From NCBI GenBank assembly GCA_020636075.1, contig JACJYO010000002.1, forward strand, positions 434,001 through 498,000: a DNA stretch of 64,000 bases. The letters are read 5' to 3'. Below are positions 26,032-34,587 of this stretch, piece by piece; position 1 is the stretch's first letter, and each line of letters starts with the position of its first letter. This stretch comes from Lewinellaceae bacterium. GTDB taxonomy: Bacteria; Bacteroidota; Bacteroidia; Chitinophagales; Saprospiraceae. The notes beneath the pieces are model-generated. The model worked only from the letters and a program-made list of their open reading frames with translations. It made no database searches and had not been told where the DNA came from. The translations under genes were made by a program, and so were the position numbers.

Positions 26032-27366
26032 TTAACGATCAAAGGATAAGCGTTCACCCATTTTTCCTGCGAGAATCTGATCTTGATGCCAGGCAAGATG
26101 CCCACTGACTATTGTGGTTAGCACTTTGCCCCGAAACGTCGTGCCAGTAAAGGGAGACCACCCACACTTATATAATATGTTCGCAGGAGCCACAGTCCAT
26201 TCCTGGTTCACGTCTACAATAGCCAGGTCAGCCCAATATCCTTCATCCAGAAAGCCCCGCTGATGGATCTGAAATGCCTGTGCCGGTGCGTGACACATTT
26301 TTTCAACAATCTTTTCCATGGAGATCAGGCCCGCATGGTAAAAATCCAGCATTACATTTAAGGAATGCTGAACCAGCGGAATTCCGGAAGGTGCTTCCGC
26401 ATATGGCCTGGATTTTTCTTCCAGTGTGTGCGGAGCATGGTCAGTTGCCACCACATCAAGGCGATCATCCAGAAGAGCCGGCAACAAGGCATCGCGGTGC
26501 GGCTGAGCCTTAATCGCAGGATTGCATTTGATCAAATTACCTAGTTGGGCATAATCGCCGGCATGAAATTTTAAATGATGCACACAAACTTCAGCGGTTA
26601 TCTTTTTTTCCGATAACGGAGTCGTATTATCAAACAACGCCAGCTCATCCCGGGTAGAAATATGTAAAATATGCAATCGTGTGCCGTAACGTTTAGCCAG
26701 TTCAACAGCCAGCATTGAAGATTTCAGGCAGGCCTCCACATTGCGGATTTCAGGGTGCATAGATGCCTCCAGTTTATCTCCATATAGCAGCCGGAATTTT
26801 GCCATATTGTCCCGTATGGTTGATTCATCTTCGCAGTGTGTGGCAATCAACATTGGCGCATTTGCGAAAAGGCGTTCCAAAGTATTTGGAGCGTCTACCA
26901 GCATATTGCCTGTGCTGCTACCCATAAAAATCTTAATCCCACATACTAACCTAGGATCGGTACGCATGACTTCATCGTAATTGTCGTTCGTCGTCCCCAT
27001 GTAAAAGGAGTAGTTTGCGAGTGAAGTTTTTGCGCCAATAGTGTATTTTTCCTCAAGCAGTTGCTGGGTTGTAGCGGGTGGATTTACATTCGGCATTTCC
27101 ATGAAAGAAGTAACCCCGCCCGCTACAGCAGCCCGGCTTTCCGTGGCAATAGTAGCTTTGTGGGTAAGTCCGGGCTCTCGGAAATGTACCTGATCATCGA
27201 TAATCCCCGGGATGACAAAATGACCTTCAGCATCCAATTCGATATCAGCCGGATTCCCGCTGTAGGTTTCAAGCCGTTCGATTTTACCATTTCGAATTAA
27301 AATATCGGTCTCCCGGATAACGCCTCGGTTGACTAAGCGCGCATTACGTATTAGGATTGATTGCAT
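26032..27366 (-). CDS. pyrC: Dihydroorotase
   Basis: The 444-residue amidohydrolase closes carbamoyl aspartate to dihydroorotate in pyrimidine synthesis. It has the metal-site segment DDQVHFREPG in place of the common DxHxHxREPG, the carbamylated lysine in CGIKIFMGSSTGNM, metal histidines in ATHCEDE and LHILHIST, and the catalytic aspartate in VVATDHAPHTLEEK. The first histidine of the HxH pair is Gln. As I recall, Bacteroidota dihydroorotases share this substitution, so it should not mean loss of activity. It is monocistronic, with a 457-nt gap upstream that holds two predicted RNA units on the other strand. Confidence 0.92.
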   Translation of the reverse strand: MQSILIRNARLVNRGVIRETDILIRNGKIERLETYSGNPADIELDAEGHFVIPGIIDDQVHFREPGLTHKATIATESRAAVAGGVTSFMEMPNVNPPATTQQLLEEKYTIGAKTSLANYSFYMGTTNDNYDEVMRTDPRLVCGIKIFMGSSTGNMLVDAPNTLERLFANAPMLIATHCEDESTIRDNMAKFRLLYGDKLEASMHPEIRNVEACLKSSMLAVELAKRYGTRLHILHISTRDELALFDNTTPLSEKKITAEVCVHHLKFHAGDYAQLGNLIKCNPAIKAQPHRDALLPALLDDRLDVVATDHAPHTLEEKSRPYAEAPSGIPLVQHSLNVMLDFYHAGLISMEKIVEKMCHAPAQAFQIHQRGFLDEGYWADLAIVDVNQEWTVAPANILYKCGWSPFTGTTFRGKVLTTIVSGHLAWHQDQILAGKMGERLSFDR

Positions 27367-27469
27367 ATAGCAGATTGACTAAATAGTATTTTCTTTTTTT
27401 AAAGGCTAAAATGATCAACATGGAGGCGTAGTTGCATAATCCTGCCTTGCGTGTTTTTTTGTACTTTTC

Positions 27470-27500
27470 TTGTTTTAAAAAAACATAGCGACTAATTTTG
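27470..27500 (+). promoter_or_regulatory. Promoter of the first predicted small RNA
   Basis: TTG (27470-27472), 20 nt, then TAATTTTG (27493-27500). Both elements and the spacing fit the Bacteroidota sigma consensus. No protein-coding gene lies downstream on this strand before the terminators, so the promoter must serve a noncoding transcript or a very short reading frame. Confidence 0.65.
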
Positions 27501-27506
27501 TCGCAT

Positions 27507-27651
27507 TATTTATCCTTTAGTGATTGTAGTTCAGCGAGTGTAAACAACGAAAAGATCGCAATTAATATAAGCGATTACGCCCTATAGGTTTAAAATGAAG
27601 CGTGTTTTGATGACGTCCTTCTCCGTTGATGAATGGGGAGGGACTTTTTTT
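27507..27651 (+). ncRNA. Predicted small RNA of about 145 nt
   Basis: The unit is bounded by the promoter at 27470-27500 and an intrinsic terminator at 27615-27651. It lies in a 457-nt gap between the divergently read era and pyrC genes, on the strand opposite to both neighbours. I do not recognise it as 6S RNA, tmRNA, RNase P RNA or SRP RNA. It contains a possible short stem (TCGC, then GCGA, near 27556-27574). A 33-codon frame starts at 27595 but runs through the terminator to 27696, so it is probably not translated from this transcript. Confidence 0.5.
27615..27651 (+). terminator. Intrinsic terminator of the first small RNA
   Basis: GTCCTTCTCC (27615-27624) pairs with GGGGAGGGAC (27635-27644) over 10 bp with two G-U pairs and a 10-nt loop. 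A run of seven T follows. Confidence 0.75.
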
Positions 27652-27732
27652 ATGGAAAAACCTTGTTTTTGGGGTTGCAGCAGCGGTTTTCGATAAAATT
27701 TGTGCCTGCTTCAAATTTTTTCACCAAAATAC

Positions 27733-27764
27733 TTGCACAGAACTTGTGAAGGGTTTTATCTTTG
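27733..27764 (+). promoter_or_regulatory. Promoter of the second predicted small RNA
   Basis: TTG (27733-27735), 21 nt, then TATCTTTG (27757-27764). The fit is as good as that of the first unit 260 nt upstream. The only thing downstream on this strand is a terminator. Confidence 0.55.
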
Positions 27765-27770
27765 ACTTAG

Positions 27771-27825
27771 GTTTTTTGGGGTTATATTTCTGACGGTAGG
27801 GTGTTAACATCCTGCCGTCTTTTTT
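27771..27825 (+). ncRNA. Predicted very short RNA of about 55 nt, convergent with era
   Basis: The predicted start near 27771 and the terminator ending at 27825 define a tiny transcript that consists of a T/G-rich 20-nt stretch and the terminator hairpin itself. Its 3' end overlaps the era stop codon (27824-27826), so it could pair with the end of the era message. It may also be read-through RNA from the first unit. No known family is recognised. Confidence 0.4.
27792..27825 (+). terminator. Intrinsic terminator facing the era stop codon
   Basis: GACGGTAGGGTG (27792-27803) and CATCCTGCCGTC (27808-27819) form a 12-bp stem with two G-U pairs and a TTAA loop, followed by six T. The T-tract is only on the plus-strand side, so it terminates plus-strand transcripts and not era. 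Confidence 0.8.
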
Positions 27826-28762
27826 ATTTGTAGCCGAACTGTTCTAACGCCCGCTCATCATCTCGCCAATTACTTCTGACTTTTACAGTTAGTTCCAGGA
27901 AAACTTTAGTTTGCAAAAACGACTCAATAGCCAACCTTGAGGTGGTTCCCAACTTCTTAATTGATCGTCCCTGCTTCCCTAGAAGTATTCCTTTTTGTGT
28001 TTCCCGCAATACGTAAATGATTGCCCGTATCCTGGCTATGGGTTCGCCTGCGTTGGTCGTGGATTCCTGAAAAGATTCAATACCCACCTCACAGGAATAA
28101 GGCACCTCATCGTCGTATAACAGAAATATCTTTTCACGAATAATTTCTGACACAAAGAAACGCTCCGGTCGATCTGTTAACTGATCAATAGGATAATATG
28201 GCGGGCCCTCCGGCACGTATTTAAGGATACATTCTAAAAGTTTATCCGTATTTGCTGAACCTAACGCAGAAATGGCAATTGCATCCACAGTCGTTGTGCG
28301 TTTTTCCCACCACTTTTGAACATCCTGGATTCGTTGCTCCTTCACCAGGTCCATCTTATTAAGCACCAGTAAGACAGGGATTTCAGCCTTTGACACCATT
28401 GCCAATAATGGATTGGCCTCATCTAATTCTTCCGTTAGATCAAACACTAGCAGCAACAAATCAGCATCTTCAAAAGTGCCCTCAACAAAGCGGTTCATTG
28501 CTTTGTGCATTTTGTAAGCAGGATCGCGTACATATCCCGGAGTATCTGAAAAAACAAGCTGAAACTGTTGCCCGGTAAGGATACCAATGATCCGATGCCT
28601 GGTTGTTTGCGGTTTGGGGGTGATGATGCTCATGCGTTCGCCCACCAGTGCATTCATCAACGTCGACTTTCCCGCATTGGGACGGCCAATTATGTTGATA
28701 AATCCGGACCGGAATTGAGATTCCCCCTCCTTTGTCTTGAGTATTTCTGAATCGCTGGCCAT
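27824..28762 (-). CDS. era: GTPase Era
   Basis: The 312-residue GTPase binds 16S rRNA and helps to mature the 30S subunit. The G domain shows G1 GRPNAGKS (residues 26-33), G3 DTPG, G4 NKMD and the switch segment KPQTTRHRI. The C-terminal KH domain shows GKQGRSIKKLG. The length is normal. It is separated by 52 nt from an upstream gene of unknown function on the same strand and could be co-transcribed with it. Confidence 0.96.
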   Translation of the reverse strand: MASDSEILKTKEGESQFRSGFINIIGRPNAGKSTLMNALVGERMSIITPKPQTTRHRIIGILTGQQFQLVFSDTPGYVRDPAYKMHKAMNRFVEGTFEDADLLLLVFDLTEELDEANPLLAMVSKAEIPVLLVLNKMDLVKEQRIQDVQKWWEKRTTTVDAIAISALGSANTDKLLECILKYVPEGPPYYPIDQLTDRPERFFVSEIIREKIFLLYDDEVPYSCEVGIESFQESTTNAGEPIARIRAIIYVLRETQKGILLGKQGRSIKKLGTTSRLAIESFLQTKVFLELTVKVRSNWRDDERALEQFGYK

Positions 28763-28814
28763 TTGTCAAAGGTTAAAAGCGGAGACAAAGGTCGTTAATT
28801 CTCAATAAGGAGTA

Positions 28815-29399
28815 TTATCCAACCAGGCGCTTTACCTCCCCATTTACCATGGCTTCAATCAAAAGAAAGACAACCTGCGGTTTTTGAGTTTGCCACTGAA
28901 TACCGTTGAATGCCGAACCGAAGTTGATAAATTGTTGAAGATGTGAATCCTGGAGTTCCTGTTCAACATGCTCGCGGGTATTCACCAGAACGATCCAACC
29001 GTTTTCCTCTCGAACCTCCTCGGCCCATTCTGCGTAATAGTCATCTTCATAACCATGGAAATTGAGTACGTTTTCACAGAAGAATACAAATTTGTAAATA
29101 CCCTCTTTATACAAAATATCGGCAACTTCACGCTTTAAAAACATGATATCGTTGTGCAGCGCATCGTTCCATTCGCCGATTAATTCAATGAGTGCATACC
29201 CCTGGTCGTAATCGGCAAAAAGAATTTTAGCATACAATGTCGAAGAACCGAACTCATCCCATTGCGGATGGAGATAAAAATTGTAGAGTTTATTGGTATC
29301 GTAAAATTCGCTATAGCTCCGCCTGTAAAAAGGAGAGCGTTTATCATTCGAAGCAACATAAATATCGCGCCACCGAAAATGCGGTTCTATATCGTGCAT
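28815..29399 (-). CDS. Conserved hypothetical protein
   Basis: This 194-residue protein is not one I can assign. It is acidic and rich in Tyr, Phe and Trp (for example RSPFYRRSYSEFYDTNKLYNFYLHP), without signal peptide or membrane segment. The central part (SSTLYAKILFADYDQGYALIELIGEW) looks like alternating beta strands, followed by a helix containing FLKREVADILYKEG. A cytoplasmic globular protein is likely. It lies between era (same strand, 52 nt) and the NadR-like kinase (divergent, 49 nt). Confidence 0.7.
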   Translation of the reverse strand: MHDIEPHFRWRDIYVASNDKRSPFYRRSYSEFYDTNKLYNFYLHPQWDEFGSSTLYAKILFADYDQGYALIELIGEWNDALHNDIMFLKREVADILYKEGIYKFVFFCENVLNFHGYEDDYYAEWAEEVREENGWIVLVNTREHVEQELQDSHLQQFINFGSAFNGIQWQTQKPQVVFLLIEAMVNGEVKRLVG

Positions 29400-29448
29400 A
29401 TTAATTATTTATAGGGCAAAAATACTGGCCCCAGACTAAAATCAAAAC

Positions 29449-30003
29449 ATGCAAGTCTCTCAACAATATACTTTTAAAATTGTAACTACCGGTCCGGAAT
29501 CGTCTGGAAAATCCATTATGGCCGAAGCGCTTGCCCAGCATTTCAAAACTTCCTGGGCTCCGGAATTTGCCCGTTCCTACCTCAATCACCTTGGGCGACC
29601 CTATACCCGAATCGATCTTGCTGGCATTGCAAAAGGGCAGCAGAGTTGGGAACAATGGTATGCGCGGCAAGGAAACGACCTCTATTTCTGTGACACTGAT
29701 TGGACCGTACTTCAAGTCTGGGAACACTTTCGATTTGGATTACCGGAAAACGGAAACTGGGTGTGGGCTACTGGCTATGCCCATCCGCAGCCTGCCAATT
29801 GGTATTTCCTGTGTGCGCCTGATTTTCCCTGGCAAGCAGACCCCCTCCGAGAAAATCCCTATCAGCGTGAAATCCTATTCGATTGGTATGAAGATATCCT
29901 CAATGAACGCAGTGGCGGTTACACGGTGTTACGTGGCCCCCACGATAAGCGACTCGAACAGGCTATTTCACAAGTCACAAAACTTTTTACACCTTTGCGC
30001 TGA
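29449..30003 (+). CDS. NadR-like P-loop kinase, candidate thiamine or nucleoside kinase
   Basis: The 184-residue protein has the P-loop GPESSGKS (residues 15-22) and the layout of the ribosylnicotinamide-kinase domain of NadR: EFARSYL, a GQQSWE segment, then DTDWTVLQVW with the catalytic aspartate pair, and a final RGPHDKRLEQAI. It lacks the NadR adenylyltransferase domain. The stop codon is 6 nt before a TPP riboswitch that precedes a TonB-dependent receptor. In other Bacteroidota, NadR-like kinases accompany thiamine uptake genes, so a thiamine-kinase role is an inference from context. Ribosylnicotinamide kinase is the alternative. Confidence 0.8.
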   Translation: MQVSQQYTFKIVTTGPESSGKSIMAEALAQHFKTSWAPEFARSYLNHLGRPYTRIDLAGIAKGQQSWEQWYARQGNDLYFCDTDWTVLQVWEHFRFGLPENGNWVWATGYAHPQPANWYFLCAPDFPWQADPLRENPYQREILFDWYEDILNERSGGYTVLRGPHDKRLEQAISQVTKLFTPLR

Positions 30004-30009
30004 GTTTCA

Positions 30010-30118
30010 CTCATTGGGGTGCACCAATGCCAAAGCGGTCAGAAAATGCCCGCAATTGCATTCGGGGCTGAGATTATACCCATCGAACCTGTCCGGGTCA
30101 TGCCGGGAAGGGAATTGA
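30010..30118 (+). promoter_or_regulatory. TPP (THI-box) riboswitch
   Basis: The conserved TPP aptamer parts occur in order: GGGGTGC (30016-30022), GCTGAGATTATACCC (30067-30081), GAACCTG (30085-30091), a CCGGGTCATGCCGG stem, and GAAGGGAA. The P1 helix is formed by CTCATT (30010) and AATTGAG (30112-30118). Downstream, two perfect hairpins (GTAGTG/CACTAC at 30124-30139 and CGTTTCCGAA/TTCGGAAACG at 30139-30163) probably form the expression platform. Neither has a T-tract, so control of translation start is more likely than termination. It lies 70 nt upstream of the receptor ATG. Confidence 0.95.
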
Positions 30119-30188
30119 GACGGGTAGTGGCATCACTACGTTTCCGAAACCCCTTCGGAAACGGATGTTTACGAAAACCTGAATTTTC

Positions 30189-32465
30189 ATGCATTTTTTT
30201 CTTTTATCCCTGCGAACAACAGCACTCTCCCTGGCTGTAGTTTTGGCCCCTACTTGCTTGTTTTCACAAAAAAATAATCAAATTCCCGATTCCACCGTCT
30301 TGAAAACGGTGGTGATCCAGGCTACCCGAACAGGAGAGAATTCGCCGGTTCCGCACTCCAATTTTTCAAAAGAAAAACTGGAAACCGTATACCAGGCTCA
30401 GGATATCCCGATGCTTTTGACTAGTGTCCCGTCATTAGTGGAAAGTTCAGATGCAGGAACAGGAATTGGCTACACAGGTATGCGGATCCGGGGTAGTGAT
30501 CCAACCCGTATCAATGTTACCATCAACGGCGTTCCCCTAAACGATGCCGAAAGCCAGGGCGTTTTCTGGGTTGACCTTCCTGATTTGGCTGCATCTGCAG
30601 CTGAGATTCAGGTTCAGCGGGGAGTTGGCACCAGTTCGAACGGCGCCGGGGCATTTGGCGCTACGGTTAACATTGACTTGTCAAAAATTGACCCCCTACC
30701 AAATGCTACAATTACAAACACGCTTGGATCCTTTGCTACGCGAAAACATGCCGTCCAGTTTGGGACCGGCTTAATAAAAGGGCACTGGGCCTTTTCTGGG
30801 CGGTTGTCCCAAATCAACTCCGATGGGTATGTCGACCGGGCAAAAGCAAATCTCAAAGCATACCACTTGTCCGGAGCATATATCGACGACCGGCAGTCCA
30901 TTCTTTTGCATACGCTTTCCGGGCATGAAGTAACATACCAAGCCTGGAATGGATTGCCTGCACAATATCTTGATAACGCAGCCTTGCGGACCTTCAACTC
31001 CGCCGGCATGGAAAAACCTGGCGAGCCTTATCAGGATGAGGTAGACGATTACACGCAACGGCATTATTTGATGCATTACAAAAGGCTGCTTGCCAACAGT
31101 TTGCAGCTGCAGCTTAATGGGCATTATACCCGCGGGTTTGGTTTTTATGAACAGTATAGAGCGGATCAATTTTTTGAGGACTATGGCTTTGCGCCACTTC
31201 AACTTAAAGATAGCCTGCTTGAGCGAACGGATCTGGTCCGACGCCGGTGGCTTGATAATCATTTTTACGGTGGTACGTTTGCCCTTAAGTGGACACCTAT
31301 GCTAAACCCGCCTGCCCTTCAGGCTGGCCCGGAATTTATTTTAGGCGGAGCATTTAGCCGGTATGATGGCCAACACTATGGTGAAGTAATATGGGCAGAT
31401 CATGGCATTCCGAAAGATGCACGGTACTACGATAATACCGCGAACAAATATGACGGGAATATTTTTGGGAAAATTGAGCTGCACTTCAAACATGGGCTTT
31501 CAACATTTGCCGATCTTCAGTATCGAGCCGTTCGCTATTCTTTTTTGGGGTACGACCAATTTCAGGATGCGGTAACACAATCGGCTAGTTTGCATTTTTT
31601 CAACCCAAAATTCGGCCTGAACTGGGCTTTCGCCCCACGATACACAACCTACGTTTTTTGGGGCATTGGACGTCGCGAACCGAACCGGGATGATTACACG
31701 CAATCCACTCCGGATTCCCGCCCGTCGCCGGAAACCTTATTCGATTGGGAAGCTGGTTTGAAATTCAAGCAGGATTGGTTGCAAACCAGCGTTAATTTAT
31801 TTTACATGAAATACCGCAACCAATTGGTGCTTGACGGCCGGATAAATGATGTAGGTGCCTATATCCGTACCAATGTTGCGTCGAGTTACCGTGCCGGTGT
31901 TGAAGTTGAAACAAGTATCCAACCCATTCCGGTGTTACGTTTCCTGGGTAATATTGCATTTAGTCAAAACAAAGTTTCGGATTTCGGGGAATACCTTGAC
32001 AACTGGGATTCAGGAGGGCAAGAGCGTATTCAACACCAAAACACAGACCTGGCGTTTTCTCCATCAATTGTTGCGCGCGGTGAGATTCAATGGGATATCC
32101 TTCCTGATGACACTAAGCAGCATTTGGCAGTATCAATTGCAGGTAAATATGTCGGCAAACAATACCTCGATAATACCGGAAATGCAAGTACAACCCTACC
32201 CGCTTATTTCTTTTCAGACATCCGGTTCAACTACGATTTGAACGAGGTTTTGGGAAATCAACTGCGCTTCATTTTTGCTTGTAACAATGTGTTGAATGCA
32301 CAATACGAATCGAATGGCTGGGTATACCGTTATTACTCCAACGGTTATGATGCCCGGCCTGATAATCCCTACGTTCGATTGGAGGAAAATGGCATATATC
32401 ACCAGGCTGGCTTTTTTCCACAGGCAGGACGAAACTTGTCGGGAACGCTTCGCCTGACGTTTTAA
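30189..32465 (+). CDS. TonB-dependent receptor, probable thiamine transporter
   Basis: The 758-residue outer-membrane receptor has a signal peptide (about residues 1-26, ending CLFSQ), a plug domain (about 40-165, with MRIRGSDPTRINVTINGVPLNDAESQ and IQVQRGVGTSSNGAGAFGATVNI) and a 22-strand-type barrel ending LSGTLRLTF. The TPP riboswitch in its leader implies repression when thiamine pyrophosphate is plentiful, so the natural cargo is thiamine or a phosphorylated or precursor form. It resembles the thiamine receptors reported in Bacteroides. A PnuT-type inner-membrane transporter, often adjacent elsewhere, is not in this window. Confidence 0.92.
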   Translation: MHFFLLSLRTTALSLAVVLAPTCLFSQKNNQIPDSTVLKTVVIQATRTGENSPVPHSNFSKEKLETVYQAQDIPMLLTSVPSLVESSDAGTGIGYTGMRIRGSDPTRINVTINGVPLNDAESQGVFWVDLPDLAASAAEIQVQRGVGTSSNGAGAFGATVNIDLSKIDPLPNATITNTLGSFATRKHAVQFGTGLIKGHWAFSGRLSQINSDGYVDRAKANLKAYHLSGAYIDDRQSILLHTLSGHEVTYQAWNGLPAQYLDNAALRTFNSAGMEKPGEPYQDEVDDYTQRHYLMHYKRLLANSLQLQLNGHYTRGFGFYEQYRADQFFEDYGFAPLQLKDSLLERTDLVRRRWLDNHFYGGTFALKWTPMLNPPALQAGPEFILGGAFSRYDGQHYGEVIWADHGIPKDARYYDNTANKYDGNIFGKIELHFKHGLSTFADLQYRAVRYSFLGYDQFQDAVTQSASLHFFNPKFGLNWAFAPRYTTYVFWGIGRREPNRDDYTQSTPDSRPSPETLFDWEAGLKFKQDWLQTSVNLFYMKYRNQLVLDGRINDVGAYIRTNVASSYRAGVEVETSIQPIPVLRFLGNIAFSQNKVSDFGEYLDNWDSGGQERIQHQNTDLAFSPSIVARGEIQWDILPDDTKQHLAVSIAGKYVGKQYLDNTGNASTTLPAYFFSDIRFNYDLNEVLGNQLRFIFACNNVLNAQYESNGWVYRYYSNGYDARPDNPYVRLEENGIYHQAGFFPQAGRNLSGTLRLTF

Positions 32466-32473
32466 TTAAGAAA

Positions 32474-32504
32474 GCGGGCCCGGCATTATGAATGCCGGGC
32501 CCGC
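32474..32504. terminator. Long GC-rich palindromic hairpin between convergent genes
   Basis: GCGGGCCCGGCATT (32474-32487) and AATGCCGGGCCCGC (32491-32504) form a perfect 14-bp stem with a 3-nt loop. It lies between the receptor and LysM genes, which converge. The minus-strand side is followed by TTTCTTAATT, a better terminator tail than the plus-strand side. Confidence 0.7.
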
Positions 32505-32528
32505 TCGAGTTAAATCATATGCATCGTC

Positions 32529-34307
32529 TCAATTTCGGGGGATCAGCAAACGCTGTCCAGCAATCAGGGTTTCATTTGGCTCTTTATTATTGACGAGAGC
32601 CAATTCCTGTGCATTTACTCCAAATTTTATTGCAATAGAATTTATGGTATCGCCTTGTCGAACAATATATTCCTGGAAATAGGTCGGTTTTTTAACCGTT
32701 GATGGTTGCTGGGGCTGGGCACCGGTAGTCGTTGGCTGGCTATAGGTCGCCGGAGCAATGGGCTGCGTAGTTGTCGGGGTATTATACAAATCTGGAAGAA
32801 CCCCTGAGTTAGGATTTGTTGTAGTTGCGGCAGGTTGTTGAGGCTGGTAATATGGATGATTATACGCAGCCGGTTTGGAGTTTAGGTTGGGATAAGACGA
32901 TGTATTAACTGGCGCCACTGGCTGAATTGTAGTAGTGGTTGTTTGGCTGGGGCAACAATCTGTTACAAACAATTGCATACCTGGTTGGAGCAAAACTGTC
33001 CCAGTGGTTGGATAATTATTCAACCTGCGAATTTCTGCTTCCGAAATATTATACCGCTGAGCAATCCCATAGAGTGTTTCACCTTTCTGCACTGTGTGTA
33101 CCAGAGGCTGAGCAGGTGGAGTATACGGTGTCGTGGCTGGCGGTTGGGTAAGTGAATACGGTGCCGGGGCAGGAGCATAGGTGGATGCGGTTGAATTCCA
33201 ATACATATCCTGGCGTTGAGCCACCGGGCCATCTTGTGTTTTAGAAGCCAGTTCCCCACCTTTATACACCACTTCTGTAGTAGTTGCAGGCGGTTTGCGC
33301 AACCAGATCTTTTGACAAACCAGGATTATATCCGGGTCTTTAATTTTATTCCAGGAGATCAATGATTTTACCGAAATCTCATAAGCTCTGGAAATACTGT
33401 TTAATGTCTGGCCTGGCTGGACTATATGGTAACCTTCACCGGGTAGTTCCGGACAGCTGACCAAAGAAGGAAGCGCCGTGCCAGCGCCTGTGTTAGGTGG
33501 TGGTGGACCATAATCGGGCATAGACGACATTTCTTTATCGGTACTAGTTCCATATGTCACTTGTGGAGTATACGTAGATAGCGGAGGCGTAGTTGTACTC
33601 GCAGTTTTGCCCTGGCATTTGGAGCTGATATAATCTTCAAGCGCAACATTATTCACCTTAACAAGCCGATATTGATTATTCTCCGCTTCCACCGCCGTCA
33701 TTCCGGTACGTTCGCTGGTAATACCGATGCCTGGAATAAAATCAAATTCCGAACGCTCCTGGCTTACCTTAGTCGGCTCACGCTTGAAGCCATATTCATA
33801 ATAACACCCCCTGATTTTTAGTCCGTTGAAGTAGATATACCATGTGGAACTACCTGTGGCAATATTGCTCTCATACACCAGATTTGAAGTATCAATGGCA
33901 AAGGAATAATTTGGCGCACGATAAAGATAATAAGTACCACTGCGAATGACCTGAGTAGCAGAAATAACCGGCACCAATAAATACCCACGAGTCTGCTGTA
34001 GCACGATGTATACCTGCTTGGTTACATTATTTACGTCATTCAAAAACTGATCGGTGAACTTAAAGTCCTGGCAACTAACCGTGTTGGTTGGTAGCGAAGG
34101 TGCATTAATTCCTCCGGAGCCAGTCGTTAGAATATATTGCTCATTTGCAGTGGGATTTACCGAGTAGGCCACCACAGAAGTGCCGGAGTAAACATACCTG
34201 TATTCCAATTGGTCCATACAGGAGGAATTGTACATCAGGTACAACGGTTGAGCCGTAAGCGTTCCGGCCAGGCATAGGCTCAGAAGGATGAAATAGGTTT
34301 GTTTCAT
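32529..34307 (-). CDS. Secreted protein with three LysM domains
   Basis: The 592-residue protein starts with a signal peptide (MKQTYFILLSLCLAGTLTAQ). About 240 residues of unassigned beta-rich sequence follow, and then three LysM peptidoglycan-binding domains at roughly 291-337 (YHIVQPGQTLNSIS), 401-447 (HTVQKGETLYGIAQRYNIS) and 546-592 (YIVRQGDTINSIAIKFG). Thr/Pro/Gln-rich linkers separate them. No catalytic domain is recognised, so it is probably a cell-wall-binding envelope protein. The start at 34307 is preferred over the longer frame because it begins with the signal peptide. Confidence 0.88.
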   Translation of the reverse strand: MKQTYFILLSLCLAGTLTAQPLYLMYNSSCMDQLEYRYVYSGTSVVAYSVNPTANEQYILTTGSGGINAPSLPTNTVSCQDFKFTDQFLNDVNNVTKQVYIVLQQTRGYLLVPVISATQVIRSGTYYLYRAPNYSFAIDTSNLVYESNIATGSSTWYIYFNGLKIRGCYYEYGFKREPTKVSQERSEFDFIPGIGITSERTGMTAVEAENNQYRLVKVNNVALEDYISSKCQGKTASTTTPPLSTYTPQVTYGTSTDKEMSSMPDYGPPPPNTGAGTALPSLVSCPELPGEGYHIVQPGQTLNSISRAYEISVKSLISWNKIKDPDIILVCQKIWLRKPPATTTEVVYKGGELASKTQDGPVAQRQDMYWNSTASTYAPAPAPYSLTQPPATTPYTPPAQPLVHTVQKGETLYGIAQRYNISEAEIRRLNNYPTTGTVLLQPGMQLFVTDCCPSQTTTTTIQPVAPVNTSSYPNLNSKPAAYNHPYYQPQQPAATTTNPNSGVLPDLYNTPTTTQPIAPATYSQPTTTGAQPQQPSTVKKPTYFQEYIVRQGDTINSIAIKFGVNAQELALVNNKEPNETLIAGQRLLIPRN

Positions 34308-34574
34308 AACTGGCTGTTTATTGAAGAATCGGGTTAGTTGGAAATTTTGTTTTTTTTGTTTGAAATGTATCCGAACTATCTGCAAGATTAAGGTAAAATA
34401 TCCATAATTCCCGGCTACTAACCGGAGAACATTCTCGAAATGCTGCAAAACAACGAATTAACAGTGCAATTCCAACAATTTAGTAACGCAAATTGTATTG
34501 AAATATGTTGGAACACAATTTTGTTAACGGACAAAACTGCCGCATTCACCACCCACGGAGTATCTGACAGATAG

Positions 34575-34582
34575 TACCTTTG
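34575..34582 (+). promoter_or_regulatory. -7 promoter box for surE
   Basis: TACCTTTG matches TAnnTTTG and ends only 5 nt before the surE ATG at 34588. The transcript should begin at or next to the start codon. Confidence 0.6.
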
Positions 34583-34587
34583 CGCGT

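Noticed and set aside
26032..27366. Loss of the first metal histidine (Gln in DDQVHFREPG) in dihydroorotase as a sign of inactivity
   Set aside because: As I recall the substitution is shared by dihydroorotases of the phylum and all other active-site motifs are intact.
27595..27696. A 33-codon open reading frame (MKRVLMTSFSVDEWGG...) inside the first small RNA unit
   Set aside because: It runs straight through the terminator hairpin and T-tract, has no homologue I can recall and no downstream gene to attenuate, so it is probably chance.
32474..32504. The 31-nt near-perfect palindrome as a mobile-element end or attachment site
   Set aside because: It lies between convergent genes at the expected terminator position and there is no second copy or integrase in the window.
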